NCBI RefSeq assembly: GCF_023652955.1
Contig: NZ_JAKLOY010000002.1
Span: 248,001-312,000 of the forward strand
From: Geomonas sp. Red32
Lineage (GTDB): Bacteria > Desulfobacterota > Desulfuromonadia > Geobacterales > Geobacteraceae
DNA length: 64,000 nucleotides
Direction of reading: 5' to 3'
Part shown: piece by piece, positions 25,767 to 33,476 of the stretch
How positions within the stretch are numbered: position 1 is the first letter of the stretch
How the letters are laid out: every line of letters starts with the position of its first letter
The notes under the pieces: generated by a model
Told to the model about the DNA's origin: nothing
What the model saw: the letters and a program-made list of their open reading frames with translations, nothing else
Databases searched by the model: none
Translations under genes and position numbers: made by a program

Positions 25767-26579
25767 TTAAACCGCCAGCAGATCCCCCTCGACGAGACGG
25801 TCCACCAGCATGAGCGCAGCAGCAACCGGGTCATTCATGCCATCACCGAGGATCTCACCCTGAGCGCGCTGGGGAGAAAAGATGCGGCTGACCCAGGTCG
25901 GGGAGCCTTTGAGCCCCACCGAATTGACGTCCAGCTTCAGTTCCTCGTTGCTCCACCGCTCGACTTCGGCCTTGGCGGAGGCAAGCCGCATGGGAACGGT
26001 CGGATAGCGGGGACGGTTCAGCTCCCTCACCACGGTGATCATGGCGGGCAGCCTCGCCTCGACAATCTCGTAGCGCCCTTCGAGCTTCCGGCGGACGGTG
26101 ATGGTCCTGGCCCCGGTATCGATCCGCTCGATGCGGTCGACCAGGGTGAGTTGGGAGAACCCGAGCCGCACGGCAATCCCCGGCCCCACCTGGGCGGTAT
26201 CGCCATCGATGGTCTGCTTGCCGCAAAAGACGATGCCGATCTCGTCCTCATCCATCAGTCTCCTGATGGCGGCCGAGATGACGTTGCTGGTCGAGAGGGT
26301 GTCGGCGCCGCCGAAGACCCGGTCCGAGAGGAGGATGCTCCGGTCCACGCCCAGTGCCAGCGCCTTCCGCAGGGCGGCCTCGGCATTCGGAGGGCCCATG
26401 GAGAGGGCGACCGCCTTGAAGCCGTGGCTGTCCTTGAGCCGCAGGGTTTCCTCCAGGGCGTGGGTGTCGTAGGGGTTGATGATGAAGGGGATGCCCTCCC
26501 TGACCAGCGTGTTGGTCACCGGATCGATCTGAACCTGGGTGGTGTCCGGGACCTGCTTGATGCAGGCGACCACGATCAT
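25767..26579 (-). CDS. etfB: Electron transfer flavoprotein beta subunit
   Basis: 270 residues, typical EtfB length. Recognised by MIVVACIKQVPDTTQVQIDP, NPYDTHALEETLRLKD and the nucleotide-binding SDRVFGGADTLSTSN and GKQTIDGDTAQVGP. Forms the ETF heterodimer with the product of the next gene. First gene of the etfB-etfA-oxidoreductase operon, starting 75 bases after the GNAT gene on the same strand, so read-through from nifB is possible but untested. Confidence 0.93.
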   Translation of the reverse strand: MIVVACIKQVPDTTQVQIDPVTNTLVREGIPFIINPYDTHALEETLRLKDSHGFKAVALSMGPPNAEAALRKALALGVDRSILLSDRVFGGADTLSTSNVISAAIRRLMDEDEIGIVFCGKQTIDGDTAQVGPGIAVRLGFSQLTLVDRIERIDTGARTITVRRKLEGRYEIVEARLPAMITVVRELNRPRYPTVPMRLASAKAEVERWSNEELKLDVNSVGLKGSPTWVSRIFSPQRAQGEILGDGMNDPVAAALMLVDRLVEGDLLAV

Positions 26580-26599
26580 TGCTCGTTCCTCCCTTGCCT

Positions 26600-26660
26600 T
26601 TGTTGCCTTAATTTGTGCGACTTACCGGCTTACCGCCGTACCCGCTTACCTCATTACCCC
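26600..26660. repeat. Degenerate short tandem repeat before etfB
   Basis: On the plus strand the stretch reads CTTACCGGCTTACCGCCGTACCCGCTTACC, then CTCATTACCCC: several imperfect copies of a 10-base CTTACCGCxx unit between the GNAT stop and the etfB start. Confidence 0.5.
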
Positions 26661-27454
26661 ATACTTCCCATGCTGGCCAAGCCGAAGACGTGCTGCGGGC
26701 GATACCCCGGTTCGATTCCTCGATACATCAAAAGGTTATCCCCGCAAACTTCGAACCCTCGTTGAGCGAGCAGGGCACCCGCCAGCTGGTTCCCTGCCGG
26801 CACGTCGAGGAAGACGCGGCCTCCTGCACCCACCAGTGCGGCGTCCAAAAGTTCCTCACCCCGGGTCCCGTCCGCGCTTCCCCAAGGCCCGAGTTGGACG
26901 CCGGTTTTCCAGGACTGGCAGCAGACAAATCCGCCCGAATTGGTGAAGACCTTGCCGCGGCCGCACGTGGTTCTAAGCAGGGAATCCCGGCGGTCACCCC
27001 ACCCTTCCCGGTCCATTTCCACCACCAGGTCGAGATCGGGAGCCTCGGCGCTGGCTGCGCTTCCCGGCCGCCCGCTCCCCACCCAGCGCTGGATCCTGTC
27101 CACCGTCACGAACCCGAGCCTCTTGTAGATGCTCGCCCCCTTTTCGGAGGCGGTAAGCCAGATGGTCTTGGTCCCGCGCTCCTGCAGGGCCTCGATGGCA
27201 AGTTCCATCAACCCTTTCCCGATGCCGCGCCGCCTGGCTTCCGGAAGCACGAGGAGGTTCCCGATCCAGCCGCTGTTGCCGTACTTCACCGAGGTCACGT
27301 ACCCGAGGTCGTTCCCCGCCTCGCGGCGGACGTAACAGCCGGAGGGAAACTGCTCCAGCAGGAACTCAAACTCCCACCTTCCGCAGATCCACCCTTCCTC
27401 GCGGGCCCGCACCAGGAAAGGGGCGATATCGGTCTCGACGAACTGGTAGACCAT
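26654..27454 (-). CDS. GNAT-family N-acetyltransferase, two-part
   Basis: 266 residues. The N-terminal half is a standard GNAT fold with the acetyl-CoA motif RRRGIGKGLMELAIEALQE at about 89-107 and SEKGASIYKRLGF; the C-terminal half (about 165-266) resembles the second domain of YitH/HolE-like GNATs (VFLDVPAGNQLAGALLAQRG, LMYRG). The substrate is unknown. It starts ten bases after nifB and is almost certainly co-transcribed with it, which is an unusual pairing. Confidence 0.8.
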   Translation of the reverse strand: MVYQFVETDIAPFLVRAREEGWICGRWEFEFLLEQFPSGCYVRREAGNDLGYVTSVKYGNSGWIGNLLVLPEARRRGIGKGLMELAIEALQERGTKTIWLTASEKGASIYKRLGFVTVDRIQRWVGSGRPGSAASAEAPDLDLVVEMDREGWGDRRDSLLRTTCGRGKVFTNSGGFVCCQSWKTGVQLGPWGSADGTRGEELLDAALVGAGGRVFLDVPAGNQLAGALLAQRGFEVCGDNLLMYRGIEPGYRPQHVFGLASMGSMG

Positions 27455-27464
27455 TGGCGGCCTC

Positions 27465-28361
27465 CTATTGGTGAAGGCGAAGTTCCTCCAGCGCCGGTTC
27501 CTGCGAAACGGCGGCCGGTTTGGATAACTGCAGGTCCTGGCCGATCAGCCCCACCGCATCGGCCCGGCACTGTTTGCAGTGCTTGAACTGGCCGATGATT
27601 TTCTCGTTGGAGCTCCGCAACTCCTCCAGCTTCTCGGGTGCGGGAGGCTCGTGGGCGGCGAAGTCGGCCTGCGGGATAAGCGGCATGAGGTTCATGACGA
27701 AGGCGCCGAGCTCCTTCACCTTGCGGGCGATGAGCGGGATCTGGTCATCATTCACGCCGGGAATCACCACCGTGTTGATCTTGATGGTGAAGCCCGCTTC
27801 CGCAGCCAGCCGGAGCCCCTCGAGCTGGTTGGCGGCCAGGATAGCCGCCCCTTCCTCGCCGCTGTAGCGCACGCCGCGGTAGTTGACGTGCGAATAGATC
27901 CGGGCTCCCACCCTGGGATCGAGGGCGTTGAGGGTCACGGTGAGGCTGTGAAGATCGATCGCCTTGAGATCCGCCATCCGGTCGGGAAGGAGGAGGCCGT
28001 TGGTGCTCAGGCACTTCATCAGGTCCGGGAACTCCTCCCCTACCAGCCGGAAGGATTCGAAGGTCTCCTCGTTGAAAAGAGGATCGCCGGGGCCCGCGAT
28101 GCCGATCACCTTGATGATAGGGCCGGTGATCGGGCTGGCCATCACCTCGCGCACCTTGACGATCGCCTCCTGCGGGGTGAGGAGCCGGCTGGTCACCCCC
28201 GGGCGGGATTCGTTCGCGCAGTCGTGGCGCCGGGTGCAGTAGCCGCACTTTATGTTGCACCGCGGGGCGACCGCCAGGTGCATCCTGCCGTTTTTCTGGT
28301 GGTTGCCGCCGAAGCATGGGTGGCCCTGAATCTTCTGCATCTGCTTGCATGACGAAGCCAT
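27465..28361 (-). CDS. nifB: NifB, radical SAM FeMo-cofactor core (NifB-co) synthase
   Basis: 298 residues. Assembles the 8Fe-9S-carbide core of nitrogenase cofactors. The radical SAM cluster motif is C35-x3-C39-x2-C42 (CNIKCGYC), preceded by HPCF and followed by the NifB signature DCANESRPGV; the C-terminal KHCKQCRADAVGLIG is also NifB-typical. It lacks the NifX-like domain fused in many proteobacterial NifBs, so a stand-alone NifX/NafY carrier would be needed. Start at 28361 has AAAGGAGGAA before it. Preceded by a sigma-54 promoter and a leader terminator; followed by a GNAT gene. Confidence 0.92.
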   Translation of the reverse strand: MASSCKQMQKIQGHPCFGGNHQKNGRMHLAVAPRCNIKCGYCTRRHDCANESRPGVTSRLLTPQEAIVKVREVMASPITGPIIKVIGIAGPGDPLFNEETFESFRLVGEEFPDLMKCLSTNGLLLPDRMADLKAIDLHSLTVTLNALDPRVGARIYSHVNYRGVRYSGEEGAAILAANQLEGLRLAAEAGFTIKINTVVIPGVNDDQIPLIARKVKELGAFVMNLMPLIPQADFAAHEPPAPEKLEELRSSNEKIIGQFKHCKQCRADAVGLIGQDLQLSKPAAVSQEPALEELRLHQ

Positions 28362-28400
28362 GGTGTTCCTCCTTTTGCTGCCGTGCGTTCGGGACCCGAA

Positions 28401-28440
28401 GAAAAAAAAGCCCGGCGCAGATCTATTCTGCGCCGGGCTT
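28401..28440 (-). terminator. Intrinsic terminator (probable attenuator) in the nifB leader
   Basis: AAGCCCGGCGCAGA (28408-28421) pairs perfectly with TCTGCGCCGGGCTT (28427-28440); on the minus strand it runs into eight T residues. It stands 40 bases before the nifB ATG and after its sigma-54 promoter, so transcription into nifB must pass it. No minus-strand gene ends here. A short alternative stem, GGC-AACGAA-GCC (28436-28447), overlaps its 5' arm. Confidence 0.85.
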
Positions 28441-28478
28441 CGTTGCCTTTTGTTTCAGATACCCCGTTGTACCGTTAC
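28436..28478 (-). promoter_or_regulatory. nifB leader with candidate ANTAR-type hexaloops
   Basis: In the predicted RNA starting near 28478, two hexaloops with A at position 1 and G at position 4 can be drawn: AACGGU closed by GU/AC (28478-28469) and AACGAA closed by GGC/GCC (28447-28436). This resembles the dual-hairpin target of ANTAR antiterminators. The stems are very short, and extending the first would need bases upstream of the predicted start site, so this is a hypothesis. Confidence 0.4.
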
Positions 28479-28868
28479 GGCTATCCTGAGCATTTTGCGT
28501 GCCAGCATGCCGTATACGCCCGGTCTCCCCGTAATCAGGGGAGTTTTGGCTGGTCCTGGCCATGCCGGAAGTGGGGAATACGCTCCCGGGGCGCTGCTTC
28601 TCGTGGCGGTAAAGCGATTAAATTTTGGGCAGCGGCCTGGCGGCGTGTGGATGGCGAGATGGATGGAGCACGCGGGAAATGGCGGAGAAAGGGGAAGGCA
28701 AAGCAGGATCGCGAGAAGCCCTGCGCGGAAGCGAATAACCGCGGAGCTACGCTGGAAGCAGCCTCCCGGCCGGGCGGGGAGCCCTGAGCTCGGCAGGGAG
28801 GGGAATCGAACGGATGCAGCGCCGGGTGGTTACCATGAGACGGAGTGCTTATTGCATCTTACGGCGGC
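28441..28868. other. Intergenic region between nifB (-) and draG (+)
   Basis: About 430 bases without a convincing gene. It holds the nifB leader and promoter on the minus side; on the draG side I found no clear sigma-70 or sigma-54 promoter. Short open frames here lack ribosome binding sites and typical codon use. Confidence 0.6.
28489..28504 (-). promoter_or_regulatory. Sigma-54 (RpoN) promoter of nifB
   Basis: Read on the minus strand: TGGCACG-CAAA-ATGCT, with GG and GC separated by ten bases. Against the consensus TGGCACG-N4-TTGCW only one base differs. The start site would be near 28478, giving a leader of about 117 bases that contains the terminator at 28401-28440. Confidence 0.8.
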
Positions 28869-29771
28869 ATGCACAGCTTAGCCGCCAAAGAAGAGATCCT
28901 TTCCCGGGCCAGGGGTGCCTTCCTCGGTCTCGCCCTTGGGGACGCCCTGGGGGCGCCCGCCGAATTCCTGACCCGCCAGGAAATCAGGGGCAAGTACGGC
29001 GTTCTCAACGAGATGGTGGGAGGAGGATGGCTCAGGCTCAAGCCGGGGCAGGTCACCGACGACACGGAGATGTCGCTTTGCCTCGCCCGGGCGGTGGCGG
29101 ACCATGGAGAATGGAAGCTGACCGCGATCGCCGACAACCTGGCCGGGTGGCTCAAGTCGAAACCGATCGACGTAGGCGACACCTGCCGCCGGGGGATCAG
29201 GAACTACCTCCTCAAGGGGACCCTGGAGACGCCTCCCAACGAATGGGACGGCGGCAATGGCGCCGCCATGAGGATGCTCCCGGTGGCACTCTGCACCCTC
29301 TCCGACCAGGAACTGCTGGAGCGCTGCACCATCGAGCAGGCCCATCTGACCCACAACCAGCCGCTCTCGGATGCCGCCTGCCTGGCGGTGGGCAAACTCC
29401 TCCAGATGGCGCTGACCGGAAAATCCCTCCTCCAGCTCCGCAGAGAGGTGGACCTTCTGATCTCCCGCTTCCCCAGCTTCACTTTCGATCCGTACAAGGG
29501 ACTCGCCACCGGCTACGTGGTGGACACCATGCAGACCGTTTTCCACTGTTTCTTCCGGGCGCGTTCCTTCGAATCGTGCGTGGTCGAGACGGTCAACCAG
29601 GGTGGGGACGCCGACACCACCGGCGCCATCGCGGGTGCCTTGGCGGGAGCCTACTTCGGAGAGGAGTACCTTCCGGCCCGCTGGCTTAAGAAGATGGACA
29701 AGAAGCTGGTGGCGGAGCTAAGAGAGCTGGCCGACCGGCTGGTAAAGCTATCCCCCCTCTTCACCCCCTGA
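28869..29771 (+). CDS. draG: DraG, ADP-ribosyl-[dinitrogen reductase] hydrolase
   Basis: 300 residues. ADP-ribosylglycohydrolase fold; removes ADP-ribose from the nitrogenase Fe protein and so reactivates it. The binuclear metal motifs are visible: GLALGDALGAP and TDDTEMS near the N-terminus and GGDADTTGAIAGALAG near the C-terminus. ATG 28869 is chosen; a GTG at 28845 in the same frame is possible. The partner DraT is encoded convergently next door rather than in a draTG operon, so the two activities can be expressed separately. Confidence 0.88.
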   Translation: MHSLAAKEEILSRARGAFLGLALGDALGAPAEFLTRQEIRGKYGVLNEMVGGGWLRLKPGQVTDDTEMSLCLARAVADHGEWKLTAIADNLAGWLKSKPIDVGDTCRRGIRNYLLKGTLETPPNEWDGGNGAAMRMLPVALCTLSDQELLERCTIEQAHLTHNQPLSDAACLAVGKLLQMALTGKSLLQLRREVDLLISRFPSFTFDPYKGLATGYVVDTMQTVFHCFFRARSFESCVVETVNQGGDADTTGAIAGALAGAYFGEEYLPARWLKKMDKKLVAELRELADRLVKLSPLFTP

Positions 29772-29835
29772 CCGCTCCCGCAGCCTCCACCGTACGGGCG
29801 GCCCTCCGTGCCCACGCGGCCCCTTCGCCACCCCA

Positions 29836-29900
29836 CCGGTACACCCTGCACCGTGCCACGCGGCTTTCGCAACTCCTGCCGGTACACCCTACACCGTGCA
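29836..29900. repeat. Direct repeat at the draG/draT junction
   Basis: CCGGTACACCCTGCACCGTGC (29836-29856) recurs as CCGGTACACCCTACACCGTGC (29879-29899), one base different, 43 bases apart. The right copy contains the last codons and stop of draT, so the left copy looks like a duplicate of the gene end. Confidence 0.65.
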
Positions 29901-30683
29901 GAGGAGCCGCTTCACCCGGAACTCTCCCCCGATCACCAGACACTCACCCTCCCCCTTCAGGATCGAATTCGGCAAGAGGTGGTCGAAGAAGAAGATCTTG
30001 GAGAGCGGCACCTGCGTTTCCCAGACGATGAACCCGAACTCCCAGGCCCGCTCCTGGTCGGTGGTGAAGGAATTGAGGTTGTTGAGCCGCACGATCTCCT
30101 CGCGCTTGGAGAGGACCTCCAGCACGTCGTGTTCGCTCCGCTCGAAGGTGCCGCGGTAAAGGGTGAGGTGCCGCTGGCCGGGATAGCGCTTGGCCAGTTC
30201 GTACTGGCAGTATTCGTAGAGGAGATCGAGCTGCGAGTTGATGGCGGAGGTGCGCGCGCTCCCCTTGGTACGGTCGACGGCGTACTGGAGATACTCCTCG
30301 TCGTGGATGCCGCCGATCCGCGTCCGGTGGAAGGTCGGCGAAAGCCCCATCCGGCTCTCCACCCACCCCTTCAGGACGGCCCCCTCCGGCGAATTGGAGT
30401 CCATCATCCACCCGCGCAGGAAACGGAGGTAGCTGTTCTTCAGGCTCTTTCTGGCGGTGGCGGTCCCCTGCTCCTGCCACTGGTGGAGCTGGAACTTCAC
30501 CGACATGTAGTCGTTGAAAACCGAGCCCCGTTCGTCGGCGGAGGCGATGGTATCGAGCTTGTCGAAGAGGAAACGGTTGGCGGCCCGCACTCCCTGAATC
30601 TCGAGGGGCTGCGGATTGTCATTGAAGTGACGGGAGGCGATTACCCAGGGGGGTAGATTACAGTGATTGAACGATGTCTGCAT
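29889..30683 (-). CDS. draT: DraT, NAD+-dinitrogen reductase ADP-ribosyltransferase
   Basis: 264 residues from ATG 30683. Transfers ADP-ribose from NAD+ to an arginine of dinitrogenase reductase, switching nitrogenase off under ammonium or energy shortage. Family features: NLPPWVIASRHFNDNPQPL, EIQGVRAANRFLFDKLD, LRGWMMDSNSPEGAVLKGWV and LTLYRGTF. The frame extends nine codons upstream to a GTG near a GGAGG, so the start is not certain. Forms the nitrogenase switch with DraG; activity in other bacteria is set by PII proteins, not present here. Confidence 0.9.
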   Translation of the reverse strand: MQTSFNHCNLPPWVIASRHFNDNPQPLEIQGVRAANRFLFDKLDTIASADERGSVFNDYMSVKFQLHQWQEQGTATARKSLKNSYLRFLRGWMMDSNSPEGAVLKGWVESRMGLSPTFHRTRIGGIHDEEYLQYAVDRTKGSARTSAINSQLDLLYEYCQYELAKRYPGQRHLTLYRGTFERSEHDVLEVLSKREEIVRLNNLNSFTTDQERAWEFGFIVWETQVPLSKIFFFDHLLPNSILKGEGECLVIGGEFRVKRLLCTV

Positions 30684-30867
30684 AACTCGGTCGAGCGCCT
30701 CCAATAACACCGGCGCCGTTGACGGTGATGCAGGCTCACATGTAAATCAACTTACCGGCTAAGTCAAGTTATAGCTGGCTAAGGTATGCTCTCAGCAAAG
30801 AATCTTTCCCTCCCTTGATTTTAGGAGATCGCGCAACTATATTACCGGCAGAACCCAGGAGCCTTCC

Positions 30868-30921
30868 ATGACCATGAAATCGACGCCGGTTGCCGGTGAG
30901 AGAGCAAACGTGCCCCGATGA
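30868..30921 (+). CDS. 17-codon leader ORF overlapping the rhomboid gene
   Basis: ATG at 30868 with AGGAG seven bases before it opens a 17-codon frame (MTMKSTPVAGERANVPR) whose TGA overlaps the rhomboid ATG (ATGA at 30918-30921). The rhomboid ATG itself has no good ribosome binding site, so its translation may depend on this ORF. Either a coupling leader or the remnant of a longer gene. Confidence 0.5.
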   Translation: MTMKSTPVAGERANVPR

Positions 30922-32003
30922 GAAGATCACCCGGAGCACCCCACCGCCGCTACCGGCTTGGCTACCTGCAACGCCCGGAGGCGGAGCCGTGCGAAGACGG
31001 CACCCTCCTCCCGCCGGAGGAAGTGCCGGCTCCCCCCTCCCCTTCCTTCCCCGCGCCGGTCCAGGATTTGTCCGTCCCCGCCAAGGAGGAGTGGGTGGAG
31101 ATCGTTCCCACCCAGGTCGACCGCTTCATACGGGGAGCCCTCCCGTCGAAGCGGGCCCATCTCTGGTCGCTGGTCCTGGAATCGCGCTACATAACCTGCC
31201 GCGTCGAGCAGGGCGACGGCGGCTTTTACCTCCTGGTCCCCGCCTCCAAGCAACGCCAGGCGGTGGCCGAACTAAAGTCCTACGTCGACGAGAACAGGAA
31301 CTGGCCCCCGCCGCCACCGGCGGTCCGCCCCCTGATCGAGAACGCGCTCCCCGCCCTTTCCGTGCTGTTACTGCTGGCCATCTTCTACAACATCACCCTT
31401 TTGCCGGTGACCATTGCCGGCAAGGTGCCCGACTGGGTGGAGATCGGCAAGGCGCAGGCCGGGGCGATCATGGATGGCGAATGGTGGCGGGTGGTCACCG
31501 CCCTCACCCTCCACGCCGACTGGGTACACCTCTTCAGCAACATCGGCATCGGGAGCATCTTCATCATCTTTCTCTGCGGAGACCTGGGATCCGGGCTCGC
31601 CTGGACCCTCATCCTGTCCAGCGGGGTGCTCGGGAACCTGGCCAACGCCTACTTCCAGCTGAGAGGGCACAGCTCCATCGGCTTCTCCACCTCGGTCTTC
31701 GGCGCGGTCGGCCTGCTGGGCGCGCTCGCCGTGGCACGCTACCGGAACCACGTCAGGAAACGCTGGCTCGCTCCGGCCGCGGCCGCACTGGCCCTGCTCG
31801 TACTCCTGGGAACCGAGGGAAAGCAGACCGACCTCGGCGCCCACCTCTTCGGGTTCGGTTTCGGCTTCCTGCTCGGGCTGGTGGCCGAGCCGCTGTTGGC
31901 ACGCTACGGGCGCCCGGGTCCACGTCTGAACTTCTTGCTGTCGGTCGCCTGCGCGGCCCTGGTGGTCGGCGCCTGGTGCGCCGCCATCTTTTTGGCCGAT
32001 TGA
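30918..32003 (+). CDS. Rhomboid-family intramembrane serine protease
   Basis: 361 residues. A soluble N-terminal region (1-140, with a proline-rich tract), then about six to seven membrane helices. The rhomboid features are WWRVVTALTLHADWVHLFSN, the serine loop GHSSIGFSTSVFGAVG and the catalytic-His helix GAHLFGFGFGFLLG. The GxSx loop has Thr where many rhomboids have Gly, a variant seen in other members. Cleaves membrane substrates; target unknown. Start coupled to the 17-codon ORF just upstream. Confidence 0.85.
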   Translation: MRRSPGAPHRRYRLGYLQRPEAEPCEDGTLLPPEEVPAPPSPSFPAPVQDLSVPAKEEWVEIVPTQVDRFIRGALPSKRAHLWSLVLESRYITCRVEQGDGGFYLLVPASKQRQAVAELKSYVDENRNWPPPPPAVRPLIENALPALSVLLLLAIFYNITLLPVTIAGKVPDWVEIGKAQAGAIMDGEWWRVVTALTLHADWVHLFSNIGIGSIFIIFLCGDLGSGLAWTLILSSGVLGNLANAYFQLRGHSSIGFSTSVFGAVGLLGALAVARYRNHVRKRWLAPAAAALALLVLLGTEGKQTDLGAHLFGFGFGFLLGLVAEPLLARYGRPGPRLNFLLSVACAALVVGAWCAAIFLAD

Positions 32004-32062
32004 AACGACGAGGGGCAGGTCCGATATTCCGGCCCGCCCCTCACCACTTCCCCTCGTTTTGA
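32003..32062. terminator. Bidirectional terminator between rhomboid and a convergent gene
   Basis: AAACGACGAGGGG and CCCCTCGTTTT flank an inner GGGGC...GCCCC stem; both strands end in a T-rich tract, fitting two convergent genes. Confidence 0.6.
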
Positions 32063-32084
32063 CGGCGCTCACCGCCACGCCAGG

Positions 32085-32624
32085 TTACCTGCCGCGGCCC
32101 TCGTGCTCGCCTCCCCCTTCTCCGCGTCCACGGTCACCGCGTTCGCCATGCTCGCGTCCTCCAGGCCCGCCGCCATGCTCACCGCGGAACTCGCCGCGCG
32201 GCGGCCCGCCACGGTGCTCCCTGAATTCCCCGCCACGGTGTTCCCGCCACTGGCCGTAAGGGATGTGCCGCTCGTGCATGTACACCCGCCGGTAATCACG
32301 GGGGACGCCATAGACGGAACGCGGTACCGCCCGCCGCGACACGCCGCGCCACGGTCCGTCATAGGCGCGGGCCCGGTACCAGCGGTCGCCGCGGGGTGAC
32401 CACCAGTAGCCGTTGTAGAAGAAGATATCGAAATCGATGCCGGGGACGAAGTAGACACCGGTACTCGGCACCATTACCACCTCCGGCGGTTGCGCCACCA
32501 CAATCGGAGGTGGACCCAGATTCACGTTCACGCTCACCTCTGCGGCGGCCAGCGACACACTACCGGCGGCCAGCAGAGCCACAACCAAACCAGTTTCTGC
32601 GATCCTCGCAAATGCTCCTCTCAT
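32085..32624 (-). CDS. Secreted Arg/Gly/Glu/His-rich protein
   Basis: 179 residues. Signal peptide (AETGLVVALLAAGSVSLAAA), a short conserved-looking middle with GVYFVPGIDFDIFFYNGYWW and SPRGDRWYRA as seen in small WY-rich periplasmic proteins, then a basic low-complexity tail rich in HRGGEF, RGE and GGG from about residue 125. ATG 32624 is preferred, since GGAGGA lies just before it. Function unknown; the tail could bind polyanions or metal, which is only a guess. Confidence 0.7.
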   Translation of the reverse strand: MRGAFARIAETGLVVALLAAGSVSLAAAEVSVNVNLGPPPIVVAQPPEVVMVPSTGVYFVPGIDFDIFFYNGYWWSPRGDRWYRARAYDGPWRGVSRRAVPRSVYGVPRDYRRVYMHERHIPYGQWREHRGGEFREHRGGPPRGEFRGEHGGGPGGREHGERGDRGRGEGGGEHEGRGR

Positions 32625-32763
32625 TGGTTCCTCCACTTTCGGAGCCCTCCAGCTCCCGTGTAAAAACAGGAAGATGCCAGCCGGGAACTGAGAGCGATTC
32701 TTTAATAGCTCCTTTTATAATGAATCACATAGTTCGCGATTAGCAAATACTGCGATTTGGTTA

Positions 32764-33186
32764 CTACAGAAACGGCAGCGGCTTCCCCGTCCTGAAAGCA
32801 AGCGCCTGGCAGACCGCGATCAGCTCCCCCTGCTGGTCGCGGACCTTGATGTCATAGGTCGCGGTCCGCTTGGTGCCGCTCACCTCGACCGCTTCCGCCC
32901 GCAGGCGCGCGCCCGTCTCAGGACTGGCCACGTAATTCACGTTGACACTCATGGCCACCGTCGTGCTCCCGACCGTCTGGCAGGCGGTCTGGAACGCCTC
33001 GTCGATGAGGGCGAAGATGGCGCCGCCATGCATCCGGGCAAAGAGATTGTCCATCACCGACGGATCGTAGTCCATCTCGACCACCGAACGCCCCTCCTCC
33101 AGTTCCACCAGCTCCATCTTCAAGGCCCGGGCGAAGGGCTCGTTCTCCACCCCTCTGAAAATCGCCTTCACCAATTCGTTATCCAT
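32764..33186 (-). CDS. PaaI-family hotdog thioesterase
   Basis: 140 residues, the usual size of a single-hotdog acyl-CoA thioesterase. The PaaI motif is seen in NLFARMHGGAIFALIDEAFQTA (the HGG loop followed by the helix with D/E), then TVAMSVNVNYVASPETGARL. Probably hydrolyses aryl- or acyl-CoA esters in the cytosol; the exact substrate cannot be told. Stands alone between convergent and divergent neighbours. Confidence 0.8.
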   Translation of the reverse strand: MDNELVKAIFRGVENEPFARALKMELVELEEGRSVVEMDYDPSVMDNLFARMHGGAIFALIDEAFQTACQTVGSTTVAMSVNVNYVASPETGARLRAEAVEVSGTKRTATYDIKVRDQQGELIAVCQALAFRTGKPLPFL

Positions 33187-33366
33187 CGCATCCTCCCCGC
33201 CCCTTCCGGTGAAACACCAGAAGCCAGCTTGACTATTAATTTTTTCAAATTATTCTTTCGTATGGAAAACGACCCCTAATCTATCCAGTTAATCCCACAT
33301 ACATGACGGGGGCTACTGGCTCCTTCGTCGAAGGTGCCTGTCACTTTCGACCGGCGGCACTAGGAC

Positions 33367-33425
33367 CAAGCCACCTAACACGGCCGCACCCATCCTCCCA
33401 TCCTCACAAGGTGGAGGGAGGATGG
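33367..33425. repeat. Palindromic repeat upstream of the chemoreceptor gene
   Basis: CACCCATCCTCCCATCCTCAC-AA-GGTGGAGGGAGGATGGATG is a mirror-type hairpin related to family B. It lies about 50 bases before the ATG and keeps the frame open upstream, giving a false longer start. Confidence 0.6.
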
Positions 33426-33476
33426 ATGAGCCGACCCAATAACGTGCGTCAAATCGGGAACAGCGGAGGTATCAGC

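Noticed and set aside
26705-26725. tRNA T-arm-like GGTTCGATTCC
   Set aside because: No acceptor, D or anticodon arms can be drawn around it and it lies in the GNAT coding region.
22644-26765. Two long plus-strand open frames (570 and 800 codons) opposite the ETF operon
   Set aside because: They mirror etfA, etfB and the Fe-S oxidoreductase in another frame; compositions are biased and no ribosome binding site or family is seen.
28455-28489. Larger hairpin TCAGGATA...TATCTGA as first ANTAR stem
   Set aside because: Its left arm lies upstream of the start site predicted from the sigma-54 promoter, so it would not be in the RNA unless the start site is different.
28441-28868. Possible riboswitch (c-di-GMP or molybdenum cofactor) in the nifB-draG gap
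   Set aside because: Only short matches to the conserved cores were seen and the full folds could not be drawn; the sigma-54 promoter inside the region makes an upstream aptamer unlikely.
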